Source: an uncultured beta proteobacterium
GTDB lineage: Bacteria; Pseudomonadota; Gammaproteobacteria; Burkholderiales; Burkholderiaceae_C
Direction: 5' to 3'
Length of the DNA stretch: 11,678 bases
NCBI GenBank assembly: GCA_903927495.1
Contig: CAIYNH010000830.1
Location: 1-11,678 of the forward strand
Shown: piece by piece, positions 1 to 7,661 of the stretch
Position numbering within the stretch: position 1 is the stretch's first letter
Layout of the letters: each line of letters opens with the position of its first letter
Notes under the pieces: model-generated
What the model was told of the DNA's origin: nothing
Seen by the model: only the letters and a program-made list of their open reading frames with translations
Database searches by the model: none
Made by a program: the position numbers and the translations under genes

Positions 1-313
1 ACGCAGCCCCCACAATTCACAGTCAACAGTTCAAACCAACCGGTTGTGACTTCAATTCGTCAGCCCATCGCCAGTCACCTGTGGCATTTCAGCAGCACCG
101 AAGTTCTGAGATAAAAAGTCTCTTAAAGCTTACAGGCAAAGCGCAAAGCACTATGAACATAATAGCGCCGTGACAACTATTCCGTGATATTGGGGTCTGA
201 GCCCAATTCGGAGTGACACCGCTGACCGACTCAAGCGAAAGCGAGCCGAATTGGGATCCGACCCCAAAATCACTAAGCCTGTGACGGTTGCGGGCGGCGA
301 CATGCAAAGTCCG
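1..313. repeat. Long non-coding repeat, copy 1
   Basis: This is the first of three copies of a long dispersed repeat. From about 79 to 313 it matches 358-596 at roughly 93% by eye, with only scattered substitutions and a 4-bp length difference near the end. Its first 58 bases (TTCACAGTCAACAGTTCA and GGTTGTGACTTCAATTC) recur at 787-845 in front of copy 3, so the full unit appears to begin at or before the left window edge. The unit contains the inverted repeat at 184-273. Short open frames on both strands recur between copies, but only because the DNA is repeated; they lack ribosome-binding sites and family features. I see no transposase. Confidence 0.8.
184..273. repeat. BIME-like inverted repeat (REP pair), copy 1
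   Basis: Two 28-nt arms (184-211 and 246-273) are inverted complements of each other with only three mismatches, separated by a 34-nt loop. Each arm also folds on its own: the left arm contains TTGGGGTCTGAGCCCAA (stem TTGGG/CCCAA) and the right contains TTGGGATCCGACCCCAA. Each arm begins with GTGAT when read 5' to 3' on its own strand. Two small inverted REP hairpins facing each other is the layout of a bacterial interspersed mosaic element. REPs are typically mobilised in trans by RAYT (REP-associated tyrosine transposase) enzymes; none is encoded here. Assignment to the REP class rests on structure and is an inference. Confidence 0.7.
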
Positions 314-357
314 GTTAAGGATTGATCCCGTCTCGGGGTGAAGCCGCTCACAGCCAA

Positions 358-596
358 CTGTGGCATTTCAGCAGCACCGAAGTTCAGAGGTAAAAAGTCT
401 CTGATAGCTTACAGCCAAAGCGCAAAGCACTATGAACATAATAGCGCCGTGACAACTAATCCGTGATATTGGGGTCTGAGCCCAATTCGGAGTGACACCG
501 CTGACCCACTCAAGCGAAAGCGAGCCGAATTGGGATCCGACCCCAAAATCACTGCGCCTGTGGTGGTTGCGGGCAGGCAGCGAAATGCAAAGTCCA
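358..596. repeat. Long non-coding repeat, copy 2
   Basis: A near-identical partner of copy 1, starting at CTGTGGCATTTCAGCAGCACC (358) and ending at ATGCAAAGTCC (about 595). It lacks the TTCACAGTCAACAG leader that precedes copies 1 and 3. The 45 bp between the end of copy 1 and the start of copy 2 have no obvious counterpart elsewhere in the window. The near identity to copy 1 suggests a recent local duplication or gene conversion. It encloses the inverted repeat at 463-552. Confidence 0.8.
463..552. repeat. BIME-like inverted repeat (REP pair), copy 2
   Basis: Arms at 463-490 and 525-552 are identical to those of copy 1, with the same 34-nt loop (one loop substitution, GACC to CCAC context). 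Each arm has its own TTGGG/CCCAA mini-hairpin and begins with GTGAT. The call is the same as for the 184-273 element. Confidence 0.7.
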
Positions 597-786
597 ATTG
601 AGGGCAGAGCGGATTCGGCGCAAATATTGAGACCAAACCTCGCAGGGTGTCTGAAGGTATTACCCGGGCAGTCGTGCTTCAAGAAGTCAGCCCACAGTTT
701 GCCGGCCACATAGGGCTGTTAAGCTCCCCCTCGCCCGGCGGGGCGAGGGGGTTGGGGGGAGTGGGGGCAAGAGCCAAAAAACCACA
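597..786. other. Intergenic stretch between repeat copies 2 and 3
   Basis: No convincing gene is visible. A 62-codon plus-strand frame (647-835) crosses the GC-rich palindrome and runs into copy 3 of the repeat, with glycine/proline-rich low-complexity translation, so it is not accepted as coding. The only structured element is the palindrome at 726-751. Confidence 0.6.
726..751. repeat. GC-rich palindromic repeat element
   Basis: CCCCCTCGCCC (726-736) pairs perfectly with GGGCGAGGGGG (741-751) around a GGCG loop, an 11-bp stem. It is followed by a G-rich tail (TTGGGGGGAGTGGGGGC, 752-768). Palindromes of this CCCCTCGCCC..GGGCGAGGGG type with a G-rich tail are familiar dispersed intergenic repeats in proteobacteria (from memory). 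There is no T-run after the stem on either strand, so an intrinsic terminator is unlikely. Confidence 0.6.
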
Positions 787-1070
787 ACGCAGAAACAACA
801 TTTCACAGTCAACAGTTCAGCACAGCCGGTTGTGACTTCAATTCAGCGTTCTAACGCCATCCACTTGTTGCGTTTCAGCAGCACCAAGGTTCAATGGAAA
901 ACTCGCTCTAACACTTACTGGCAAAGCGTAATGAACTACTAACTTCGTAGCACTGTGATCACTGTTCCGTGATATTGGGGTCTGAGCCCGATTCGGTTTG
1001 AAACTGCTGACTCAATCAAGCGACAACGAGCCGAATCGGGATCCGACCCCAAAATCACTGCGGCTGTGAG
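787..1070. repeat. Long non-coding repeat, copy 3 (diverged)
   Basis: Begins ACGCAG and carries the leader TTCACAGTCAACAGTTCA seen at the left edge of the window, then TTTCAGCAGCACC, a diverged middle (..GGCAAAGCG..) and the inverted repeat at 969-1058. The middle is clearly related to copies 1 and 2 but substituted at many positions; the leader and the hairpin arms are much better conserved. It therefore looks older than the copy 1/copy 2 duplication. Confidence 0.7.
969..1058. repeat. BIME-like inverted repeat (REP pair), copy 3
   Basis: Arms at 969-996 and 1031-1058 are again 28 nt with a 34-nt loop. Relative to copies 1 and 2, the left arm has CCCGATTCGG in place of CCCAATTCGG, and the right arm has the matching change CCGAATCGGG in place of CCGAATTGGG, so the long stem stays paired. 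The loop sequence differs a good deal from the other copies although its length is unchanged. Confidence 0.7.
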
Positions 1071-1120
1071 AACCCGCCTCAGGTGGCAGAATCATTCAGA
1101 CTCATTTTCTTCCGTGGAGT

Positions 1121-1160
1121 GCTATATTAATAATAGCTGCTTATGCTAGTGATACGGGCT
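1121..1160. repeat. Short Comamonadaceae-type intergenic element, copy A
   Basis: GCTATATTAATAATAGCTGC followed by TTATGCTAGTGATACGGG. GCTAT and ATAGC form a 5-bp stem around an AT-rich loop. It lies 3' of the HDOD gene. Related copies are at 7662-7699 and 11157-11194, all in the same orientation. Just after it, GGCTT TTC AAGCC (1158-1170) followed by AATTTTGTTT forms a small hairpin with a T-rich tail on the plus strand, possibly a weak terminator for plus-strand transcription; this is tentative. Confidence 0.5.
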
Positions 1161-1177
1161 TTTCAAGCCAATTTTGT

Positions 1178-2005
1178 TTAATAAAACAAGTCGTCCAATC
1201 CGGCACTGAGGGTCGCTAAGCTCGGCAGGTCTTGCAACACTTCATTGCGTGAAAGGGGGATTTTGGCCGCCAATTTACTTGACCAGTCCGCCTCAAGTTG
1301 TGCCGGACTGAGCAGGTTTTCGTCGGCCCGAGAGCGCCAGGCGGCGATATGTACCAAGGCCGCAAGTGGATCAAAGTCGGGCTGCGCCAGTGGGTTACCG
1401 GCGCCAGCAATGGCCTTGGAAAACACCGTTGGAAATTTCCAACGACGTGCCAATTCAGCCCCCACATCGGCATGTGTGAAACCAAAAGCTGCCTGCTCAG
1501 TGGCCAGCCGATTTGGGTCGAGCAAGCCCAGCACCTTATCCATTTGCAACATCTCCTGGGGCATACCCAGGTGCATCACCAACTCGCCAATGGCGTGCAT
1601 CAGGCCCACGGTAAAAGCCAGATCTGGCTTGATTGCCACCCGTGCGCCGAGGTAGCGCGACAGCACCGCAGTGTGCAAGCTGTGCCGCCAAAATTGAGGC
1701 GCGTTGATGCCGGGGATGGACTGAAAGCTGCCCTTCAGCCCAATGCTGATCACCAGGGTGCGAACGTTGGTAAAGCCGAGCTTGGTGACCGCATCGACCA
1801 CCGTGGCCACGGTGTAAGGTACCTCGAAATAGGCTGAGTTGGCCATCCGCAGCACGTTGGCACTCAGCACTTGATCGGCAGAAATAAGCTTTACAAGGTG
1901 AGCCACAGCCACATCTTCGTCATTGAAGCTGGTGATTAGCGCCTGCATGACTTTGGGTATGGTGGGCAAGGCTTTGGGCTGCTGGAAGAGACTTTCGAGA
2001 TTCAT
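1178..2005 (-). CDS. HDOD-domain signalling protein
   Basis: A 275-residue soluble protein consisting almost entirely of one HDOD (HD-related output) domain, the usual length for stand-alone members. Family landmarks are visible: the N-terminal LPTIPKV (residues 13-19), the helical region with LRMANSAYF (52-60) and AVTKLGFTNVRTLV (72-85), FWRHSLHTA (105-113), LMHAIGELV (135-143) and FTHADVGAELARRWKFP (176-192). At the site where HD phosphohydrolases have the metal-binding HD pair there is H137-A138, so hydrolase activity is unlikely, as is normal for HDOD proteins. Known members act as signalling adaptors or regulators, often next to sensor kinases or c-di-GMP genes. The ATG at 2005 fits the domain start, with a possible AAGG site 11 nt upstream. 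It begins 27 nt after the stop of the large hybrid kinase, so co-transcription is likely. The partner and output are unknown. Confidence 0.9.
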   Translation of the reverse strand: MNLESLFQQPKALPTIPKVMQALITSFNDEDVAVAHLVKLISADQVLSANVLRMANSAYFEVPYTVATVVDAVTKLGFTNVRTLVISIGLKGSFQSIPGINAPQFWRHSLHTAVLSRYLGARVAIKPDLAFTVGLMHAIGELVMHLGMPQEMLQMDKVLGLLDPNRLATEQAAFGFTHADVGAELARRWKFPTVFSKAIAGAGNPLAQPDFDPLAALVHIAAWRSRADENLLSPAQLEADWSSKLAAKIPLSRNEVLQDLPSLATLSAGLDDLFY

Positions 2006-2032
2006 GTGACAGGGGACCTTGAAGGTGACGCT

Positions 2033-5000
2033 CTATGGCGCTAAATAGAGTTTTATTTTATGGGCAACTTGGGCCAATGCAATGGGTAAAGAAGCGGCTT
2101 GGTGCAAACAGGCTGGTGCGTCACCAGCGTGCCCGGCGTTTTCCAGCGATTGGCAGAGTTCGCCCAGGGCCAGTGCACCGACACTGCGGGCAGCAGACTT
2201 GAGTGTGTGCGCTTCTCCGCCTGCAGTGGCAGCGTCTGCGGCGCCAGCTGCAGCAACGATGGCGGCAACTTGTATGTCGGCGTTGATCAAGAACTTTTCC
2301 AGCAAGCGCTTGTGCAACGCCGGGTTATCACCCACTAGCTCGCTCAAAATGTCTGGATTCCAGATGGGGAAGTCTGCAAATGGATGGATTTCAGGATTTC
2401 GCTCCTTAACAGCTTTGATCTCGTCCTTGCTTGAGATGTCGACCATGCACGGAGTGTCAGCGCTCAGGTTTGCAACGGATTCAGGCATCCACTTGTGCAA
2501 CATCGGCCCAAGCTCGTTCAGGCGCAGCGGCTTGGAGAGGTAGTCGTCCATGCCACGTTCACGGCAGCGCTGGGCTTCACCTTGCATGGCGTTGGCGGTG
2601 ATGGCGATGATGGGCAGGTGCGCGCCGCTCAACTCGGACTCGCGGATGGCCTTGGTCAGCTCAAAACCGTCCATATTAGGCATGTGGCAGTCGGTCAGCA
2701 GCAGTGCGTACCGGCTTATCTTGCCAATCTGCCCCTTACGCCACATTTGCAAGGCCAACGCACCGTCGTTGGCCATTTCGGCAGCGTAGCCCAGCAGGCG
2801 CAGTTGCTCGCGCAACACATCCCGGTTGGTCTCGTTGTCTTCAGCGATCAAAATTAGTTGGCCACTTTGTGCCGCTTCCTCAACAGTCGGCACCATCTGC
2901 CTTGTAGTGCGGCGTCGCTCGACAAACTGGACTGGATCGGCTGCATTCACGCGTCCGCCCGCCATTGCTATGCCATGAATCAGGTCGAGGTGTAGCAGAG
3001 GACGTGCCAGTATTCGGGTTTCAAGCGGACCACTTTCAGGTTTGCCAGCCAGGCTATCGGCGCGGTTCACCAGTCGGACTACGTGCGCACCTTTGGGCCA
3101 TGGGTGGTCATCGGGGCTGATCTCGTCCGTCAAGTCGAGCAGCACCACAGTTTCGCCGCTCTGTTGAGCCAGTTGCAGTCTCGCTGTAGCAAGGTCGGGC
3201 ACCACTTTCACCTGCGCACCGGCGCTGCCCAGATATACCTGGAACAAGGTTGAACTGAGCGCAATCGGCGTGACTGCCAGCACCCGCACGCCAGTCAGGT
3301 CAGGTGTGTTGATTTGATTGCGGCCCCTGGGTGCTGCTGCTTCCAGCAAAGGAAACTCGACCATAAATTCCGAGCCGAGGCCGAGCGTGCTGGTGACGAT
3401 GATGCGTCCGTGCATCATTTCCACCAAGCGCTGGGTGATCGATAAGCCCAGCCCGGTTCCGCCAAATTTTCGAGCGGTAGTAGCGTCAGCCTGCGTGAAC
3501 GGTTGAAACAGCTTGGCCACCACCGCCTCGGACATGCCAATGCCGTTGTCGATGATGGAAAATTGCACGCACATCACGCCATCAACTCTGAGCACCGGGT
3601 TCACATGCAATAGGACTTGGCCCGCGCCCTGGGGAACGAATTTGAGTGCATTGCCCAGCAGATTAAACAGTATCTGGCGCAAGCGGGTCGGGTCAGACAT
3701 CATCCAGACCGGCAGCGCCGGATCCACAAACAAGGAAAGTTGCGCACCCTTGTTGCTTGCCACAGTAAGCATCAGCTGTGCCACTCCCTCCGTCACCTCG
3801 CGCAGATGAGTCGGGATGCTTTCCACGTCAAGCTTGCCGGCCTCGATCTTGGAGAAATCAAGAATGTCGTTCAAGATGTTCAGCAAGGCCATCGATGAGT
3901 CGTGAATGGTGCTGAGCATGCGCGCCTGCTCGGGCAAGAGCGGGGTTTGCTGCAAGATATCAACCATGCCGATCACGCCGTTCATAGGCGTGCGAATTTC
4001 ATGACTCATATTGGCCAGAAATTCCGATTTGCTGCGGTTGGCGGCATAGGCTGCCTCTTCGGACTGCTTCCGTTCGGTGATGTCCATGTGGGTGCCGGTA
4101 AAGCGCACCGCACGGCCCTGGGCATCGCGACTGGCCCGGCCGTTACTCAGAATCCAGCGCCAGTCTCCAGTGTGGTGGCGCAGTCGCACAATGACGCGGA
4201 ACTCGTGATCGGGGTCATTGAAGTGGGCCAGCGCCTGAGTCCTGAAGTGGCGTAGGTCGTCGGGGTGGGTAATCGCATCCCAGGCTTCGCGGGTGGTCGG
4301 GAGTTGGGCTTCGGTGTAGCCCAGCATGCCCCACATGCGTGGCGAGTGGTACAACTCGCCGCTCACCAGGTCGGTGTCCCAAACCCCCTCGTCGGCACTT
4401 TCTACTGCTAACTCAAAGCGCTGCTGGCTGGTCTTGAGCGCTGCTTCGCTGCGTTTGCGCTCTTCGATGCTGCGGCTCATGCCGTGAAAGCCGGTGATGA
4501 TGCCATCAGCGTCACGCTCAGTCGTGGCGACCACCTCGGTCCATACCCATGAGCCGTCTTTACAGCGCATTTGCAACTCAAGCAGGGTGGTGTTGGCCTG
4601 TGGGTCCAGCGGGTCATAGTCGGGTTTCTGCTGAACTTGCTCCATGAGGCTGGCAATGCCTTCAGGTGTCAGGAATTTAAATAACAAGTGCCCGACCACC
4701 TCGGCCGCCGGGTAGCCGCGCAAGCGCTCGTCAGCCGGACTGATGTAGGTAAAGCGCTGATCCCGGTCCTGCTTCCACACCACATCCACCACGTCTTCGG
4801 TCAGCAGTCGATAGTAGGCTTCGCTGGCGCGCAATTGCTCGGCCGATGTATTCCTCTCAATGGCAATGCTGACCTGCTGGGCGGCCTGTTGAATCAGGGC
4901 GATATCCGTTTCGGCAGGCGTGTGAACACCGCGGTGGTAAATGGCAAAAGTACCCAACACCTGCCCGGTTGAAGAAACAATCGGCTGGGACCAGCAAGCG

Positions 5001-7507
5001 CGCAAACCAGCGCGCTGTGCCTGCTGCCGAAAGGCCGCCCAATAGGGATGGGCCTGGATGTCGGACACAATGACGCGCTCGCCAGTAAAAGCGGCCGTAC
5101 CACATGAGCCCATACCCAAGCCGATCGTCAGCCCTTCAATGGTTTTATTAAAGAAATCCGGCAGACTGGGCGCTGCGCCCACACGTAGAAGCTGGCGTTC
5201 GCTGTCAAGCAGCAAAATGCTGCATACCGCTGCTGTGAGCAATCTCTCGACTCCGCTAGCCGTTGCCTCCAGAACGGCTGGCAAGGCCGCACCCTTGGCC
5301 AGCAATTCGAGTATTTCACTATGAAATGTCTCGATTTGCTCGTTCTGCTTGCGCGCTGAGATATCAGTCCGCACCGCAATGTACTCGCGTGGTTTGCCGA
5401 CATCATCCATTAAGGCCATCACGGTACTGTCAACCCAATAGAGGTGGCCGTCCTTGGCGCGGTTACACACCTCGGCGCGCCAGACCTGACCGCGGCTGAT
5501 GGTGTCGTACATTTCCTTAAAGAAACCCTTCGGGTGGTAGCCCGAGTTACCGATCTTGTGATCCTGCCCCAGAAATTCCTCGGGGTTAAGTCCACTGGCC
5601 TCGATGAACTTCTGGTTGCCGTAGGTAATCAAGCCGTCCAAACCGCACACCGTTACGATGGCATGTTGGTCGAGCACATATTTCTGGTTCACAAGTTCGC
5701 TCAGGGCACGATGAGCCGCCAGAGCACTGGCTTGCAAATCGAGGGTTTTTTGCGTCACCAGATCTTCCAGGTGGTTGCGGTAGCTGGCGAGTTCGGCATC
5801 TTTTTGTTGCGATGCGGTGATGTCCCAACTGACACCCACCATACGGTGACTCTTGCCATTGGCTGCTCCGATTACATCGGCGTTGGCCTTGAGGTGGCGA
5901 ATGCGACCATCCGGAAGCACCACCCTGAAATCGGTGTCAAAGCGAGATGCACCGGCGATGGCTGCATGCATTTTGACCAACTGCTCTTCCAGATCGTCCG
6001 GGTGCATGCCAACCTGCCAGGCATCGATGGCACCCGAAAACCCCAGGCGCTGCAGCCCATACAGGTTAAGCATCACATCATCCCAAATCAGGGTGTTGGT
6101 CTGCAGGTCCCAGTCCCAAATGCCGATGCCACCCGAACGTGTCGCCAATTGCAGCCGCTCTTCGCTGAAACGCAATTCCTGTTCGACATGCTTACGCCCA
6201 GTGATGTCAGAGCGAATGGCAACATAGGTGCTGAGCTTGCCCTCTTCGTCCGCAAAAGGCGAGACCGTCGTGCGCAACCAGTACAGGTGGCCGTCTTTGG
6301 CTCGGTTGCAGACCTCTCCCTGCCAGGTTTCCCCGGTGGCCAGGGTGCGGTACAAGTCTTTGAAAAAGCCCTTGGAGTGGATTCCTGAATTGAGCATGGC
6401 ATGGTCTTGCCCCAGCAACTCATCACGGCTGTAACCGCTGATATCGCAAAATTTGTCGTTCGCCGAGAGGATGCGCCCGCGCACATCGGTGATGGCAACA
6501 ATGGCATGCTGATCAAGTGCTGCCAGCACGTTCTTTAGCCTCTGGCTGGCATCGGCCTGGCTGCGGCCCAGCGTCCGGTTGGTACGCCTGGCGGCATCGA
6601 TAAAGCTGGCCAGCACCATGCCCACCAGTGACAGAATGAATGAATAGGACCAGTAGCCGGAGAGATGGCCCACGGCCACAGAATTGCGAAAAAAACCAGT
6701 GCCGGCAAGAATGCCGGTCGCGGCCAGTGCCGCCACCAACAGCAAGGCCAGTGCGGTGCCGCGTTGCCCGAGTCGGATTGCGGACCAGGCAATGAACAGA
6801 AACATCCAGTAGCCCTGACCCACTTCGTCAATCACCAAATGCAGGTTCATGGACACCGAATTGTGACCCCCATCCAGAAAAATGACCGCCCCTGCCAACA
6901 GCGTGCAGATCAGAATCAGCAAACCTTCAGCGATCTGCCTGGGCTGGGGTCGGGTGCGGGCTTGCGTCACAGCGGGCCACCACAGCAGCAGCAGCGGGGT
7001 CATCAAAATGACACCTAGCGCATCGCCCATCAGCGAACGCAACACCAGGCCAGGGTAGGCAGCGGTATCGACCGCCCCGCTGAACCACAGGCCGACACCC
7101 CCGATGACGGCGCTGACTGATGAGCCCACAAAACCACCCAAGCCAGAAACCCGTGCGAAATCGGGCAAAGTGCGCAAACGCAAATCAAAACGGCCGTTAT
7201 GCTGAATCAACCAACTGCCTACCAACGCTGCCAGCGTAGCGCCACAGGCGTTGAGTACAACCACCCAGAGCACCTCGCCGAGCAGCACATTGGTCAGCAG
7301 CGAACCCAGCGTGACACCCATGGCATAACGCGGCCCCCCAAGCAGCACCGCCGCCAGTGCCACACCGCTGGCCAGGTGGAAAATGCTGACTTCACCGACT
7401 GGGGAGAAATACTGGCGCGTGAGCCAAGAGCTGATGGCGTAAAGCATGGCGACGGCCAACATGCTGGCGAATTCAGCCCGGTTTAAGGAGAAATTTATGG
7501 GTTTCAT
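2033..7507 (-). CDS. MASE1-PAS-GAF hybrid sensor histidine kinase with REC and HPt
   Basis: A very large (1824 aa) inner-membrane hybrid kinase. Numbering is from the ATG at 7507. Order: MASE1-like membrane domain with about eight to ten hydrophobic helices (1-310); PAS (about 325-440); PAS_3-type (446-565); helical linker; PAS (606-721); GAF with GSCGTAA (730-885); PAS (893-1018); PAS_3-type (1028-1148); HisKA with phosphoacceptor H1169 in [11 protein letters not shown]; HATPase (N box NLLGNALKF, DNGIGM with D1320, [18 protein letters not shown]); a degenerate receiver (about 1403-1520); a canonical receiver (EDN, phosphoacceptor D1606 in [10 protein letters not shown]1659); and a C-terminal HPt with H1767 in [10 protein letters not shown]. 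It should run a His-Asp-His relay to an external receiver not encoded here. The ligand is unknown; MASE1 and PAS/GAF suggest membrane plus cytosolic (possibly redox or small-molecule) input. A TTG at 7537 would add ten residues; neither start has a strong ribosome-binding site, and the ATG sits just before the first helix. The HDOD gene follows by 27 nt. Confidence 0.93.
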   Translation of the reverse strand: MKPINFSLNRAEFASMLAVAMLYAISSWLTRQYFSPVGEVSIFHLASGVALAAVLLGGPRYAMGVTLGSLLTNVLLGEVLWVVVLNACGATLAALVGSWLIQHNGRFDLRLRTLPDFARVSGLGGFVGSSVSAVIGGVGLWFSGAVDTAAYPGLVLRSLMGDALGVILMTPLLLLWWPAVTQARTRPQPRQIAEGLLILICTLLAGAVIFLDGGHNSVSMNLHLVIDEVGQGYWMFLFIAWSAIRLGQRGTALALLLVAALAATGILAGTGFFRNSVAVGHLSGYWSYSFILSLVGMVLASFIDAARRTNRTLGRSQADASQRLKNVLAALDQHAIVAITDVRGRILSANDKFCDISGYSRDELLGQDHAMLNSGIHSKGFFKDLYRTLATGETWQGEVCNRAKDGHLYWLRTTVSPFADEEGKLSTYVAIRSDITGRKHVEQELRFSEERLQLATRSGGIGIWDWDLQTNTLIWDDVMLNLYGLQRLGFSGAIDAWQVGMHPDDLEEQLVKMHAAIAGASRFDTDFRVVLPDGRIRHLKANADVIGAANGKSHRMVGVSWDITASQQKDAELASYRNHLEDLVTQKTLDLQASALAAHRALSELVNQKYVLDQHAIVTVCGLDGLITYGNQKFIEASGLNPEEFLGQDHKIGNSGYHPKGFFKEMYDTISRGQVWRAEVCNRAKDGHLYWVDSTVMALMDDVGKPREYIAVRTDISARKQNEQIETFHSEILELLAKGAALPAVLEATASGVERLLTAAVCSILLLDSERQLLRVGAAPSLPDFFNKTIEGLTIGLGMGSCGTAAFTGERVIVSDIQAHPYWAAFRQQAQRAGLRACWSQPIVSSTGQVLGTFAIYHRGVHTPAETDIALIQQAAQQVSIAIERNTSAEQLRASEAYYRLLTEDVVDVVWKQDRDQRFTYISPADERLRGYPAAEVVGHLLFKFLTPEGIASLMEQVQQKPDYDPLDPQANTTLLELQMRCKDGSWVWTEVVATTERDADGIITGFHGMSRSIEERKRSEAALKTSQQRFELAVESADEGVWDTDLVSGELYHSPRMWGMLGYTEAQLPTTREAWDAITHPDDLRHFRTQALAHFNDPDHEFRVIVRLRHHTGDWRWILSNGRASRDAQGRAVRFTGTHMDITERKQSEEAAYAANRSKSEFLANMSHEIRTPMNGVIGMVDILQQTPLLPEQARMLSTIHDSSMALLNILNDILDFSKIEAGKLDVESIPTHLREVTEGVAQLMLTVASNKGAQLSLFVDPALPVWMMSDPTRLRQILFNLLGNALKFVPQGAGQVLLHVNPVLRVDGVMCVQFSIIDNGIGMSEAVVAKLFQPFTQADATTARKFGGTGLGLSITQRLVEMMHGRIIVTSTLGLGSEFMVEFPLLEAAAPRGRNQINTPDLTGVRVLAVTPIALSSTLFQVYLGSAGAQVKVVPDLATARLQLAQQSGETVVLLDLTDEISPDDHPWPKGAHVVRLVNRADSLAGKPESGPLETRILARPLLHLDLIHGIAMAGGRVNAADPVQFVERRRTTRQMVPTVEEAAQSGQLILIAEDNETNRDVLREQLRLLGYAAEMANDGALALQMWRKGQIGKISRYALLLTDCHMPNMDGFELTKAIRESELSGAHLPIIAITANAMQGEAQRCRERGMDDYLSKPLRLNELGPMLHKWMPESVANLSADTPCMVDISSKDEIKAVKERNPEIHPFADFPIWNPDILSELVGDNPALHKRLLEKFLINADIQVAAIVAAAGAADAATAGGEAHTLKSAARSVGALALGELCQSLENAGHAGDAPACLHQAASLPIALAQVAHKIKLYLAP

Positions 7508-7614
7508 GGACTTACGGCTGTAGCGCCCATCCGGCAAAGTCTGCGTATGACAGCACTATCGACATCCCTGCCCAACATTATTTTCATCCGCAAATGGTAT
7601 CACTGGTATTGTGA

Positions 7615-7644
7615 TTTTTAGTCTGGACGAAGCGGTCTATGCAA
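7615..7644 (-). promoter_or_regulatory. Tentative sigma-70-like promoter for the large kinase
   Basis: On the minus strand TTGCAT (7644-7639) and TAAAAA (7620-7615) are separated by 18 nt and lie about 105 nt upstream of the chosen start codon. The match is weak, but the gene is separated from its upstream neighbour by 164-194 nt that include a repeat element, so it may have its own promoter. Confidence 0.2.
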
Positions 7645-7661
7645 AAAAGCACAACCATATA

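Noticed and set aside
89..709. Related minus-strand open frames of 72 and 113 codons in the repeat region
   Set aside because: They are similar only because the DNA repeat is duplicated; copy 3 does not keep the frame, and the hairpin rather than the peptide is what is conserved.
726..760. Intrinsic terminator
   Set aside because: The stem is strong but no T-run follows on either strand and no gene ends next to it.
647..835. A 62-codon plus-strand open frame
   Set aside because: It runs through the GC palindrome and into copy 3 of the repeat; low-complexity translation and no family features.
1..1070. Chromosomal integron cassette array or CRISPR array
   Set aside because: The repeats are long, few and unevenly spaced, with no attC core pairs at the hairpin ends and no short direct repeats with unique spacers; no integrase or cas gene is present.
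1578..1602. HD-GYP c-di-GMP phosphodiesterase for the 1178-2005 gene
   Set aside because: The metal-binding HD pair is HA and there is no GYP motif; the sequence fits the non-catalytic HDOD family instead.
5444..6388. A 314-codon open frame on the plus strand opposite the large kinase
   Set aside because: Antisense to the PAS region; translation resembles no family, and the kinase frame is unambiguous.
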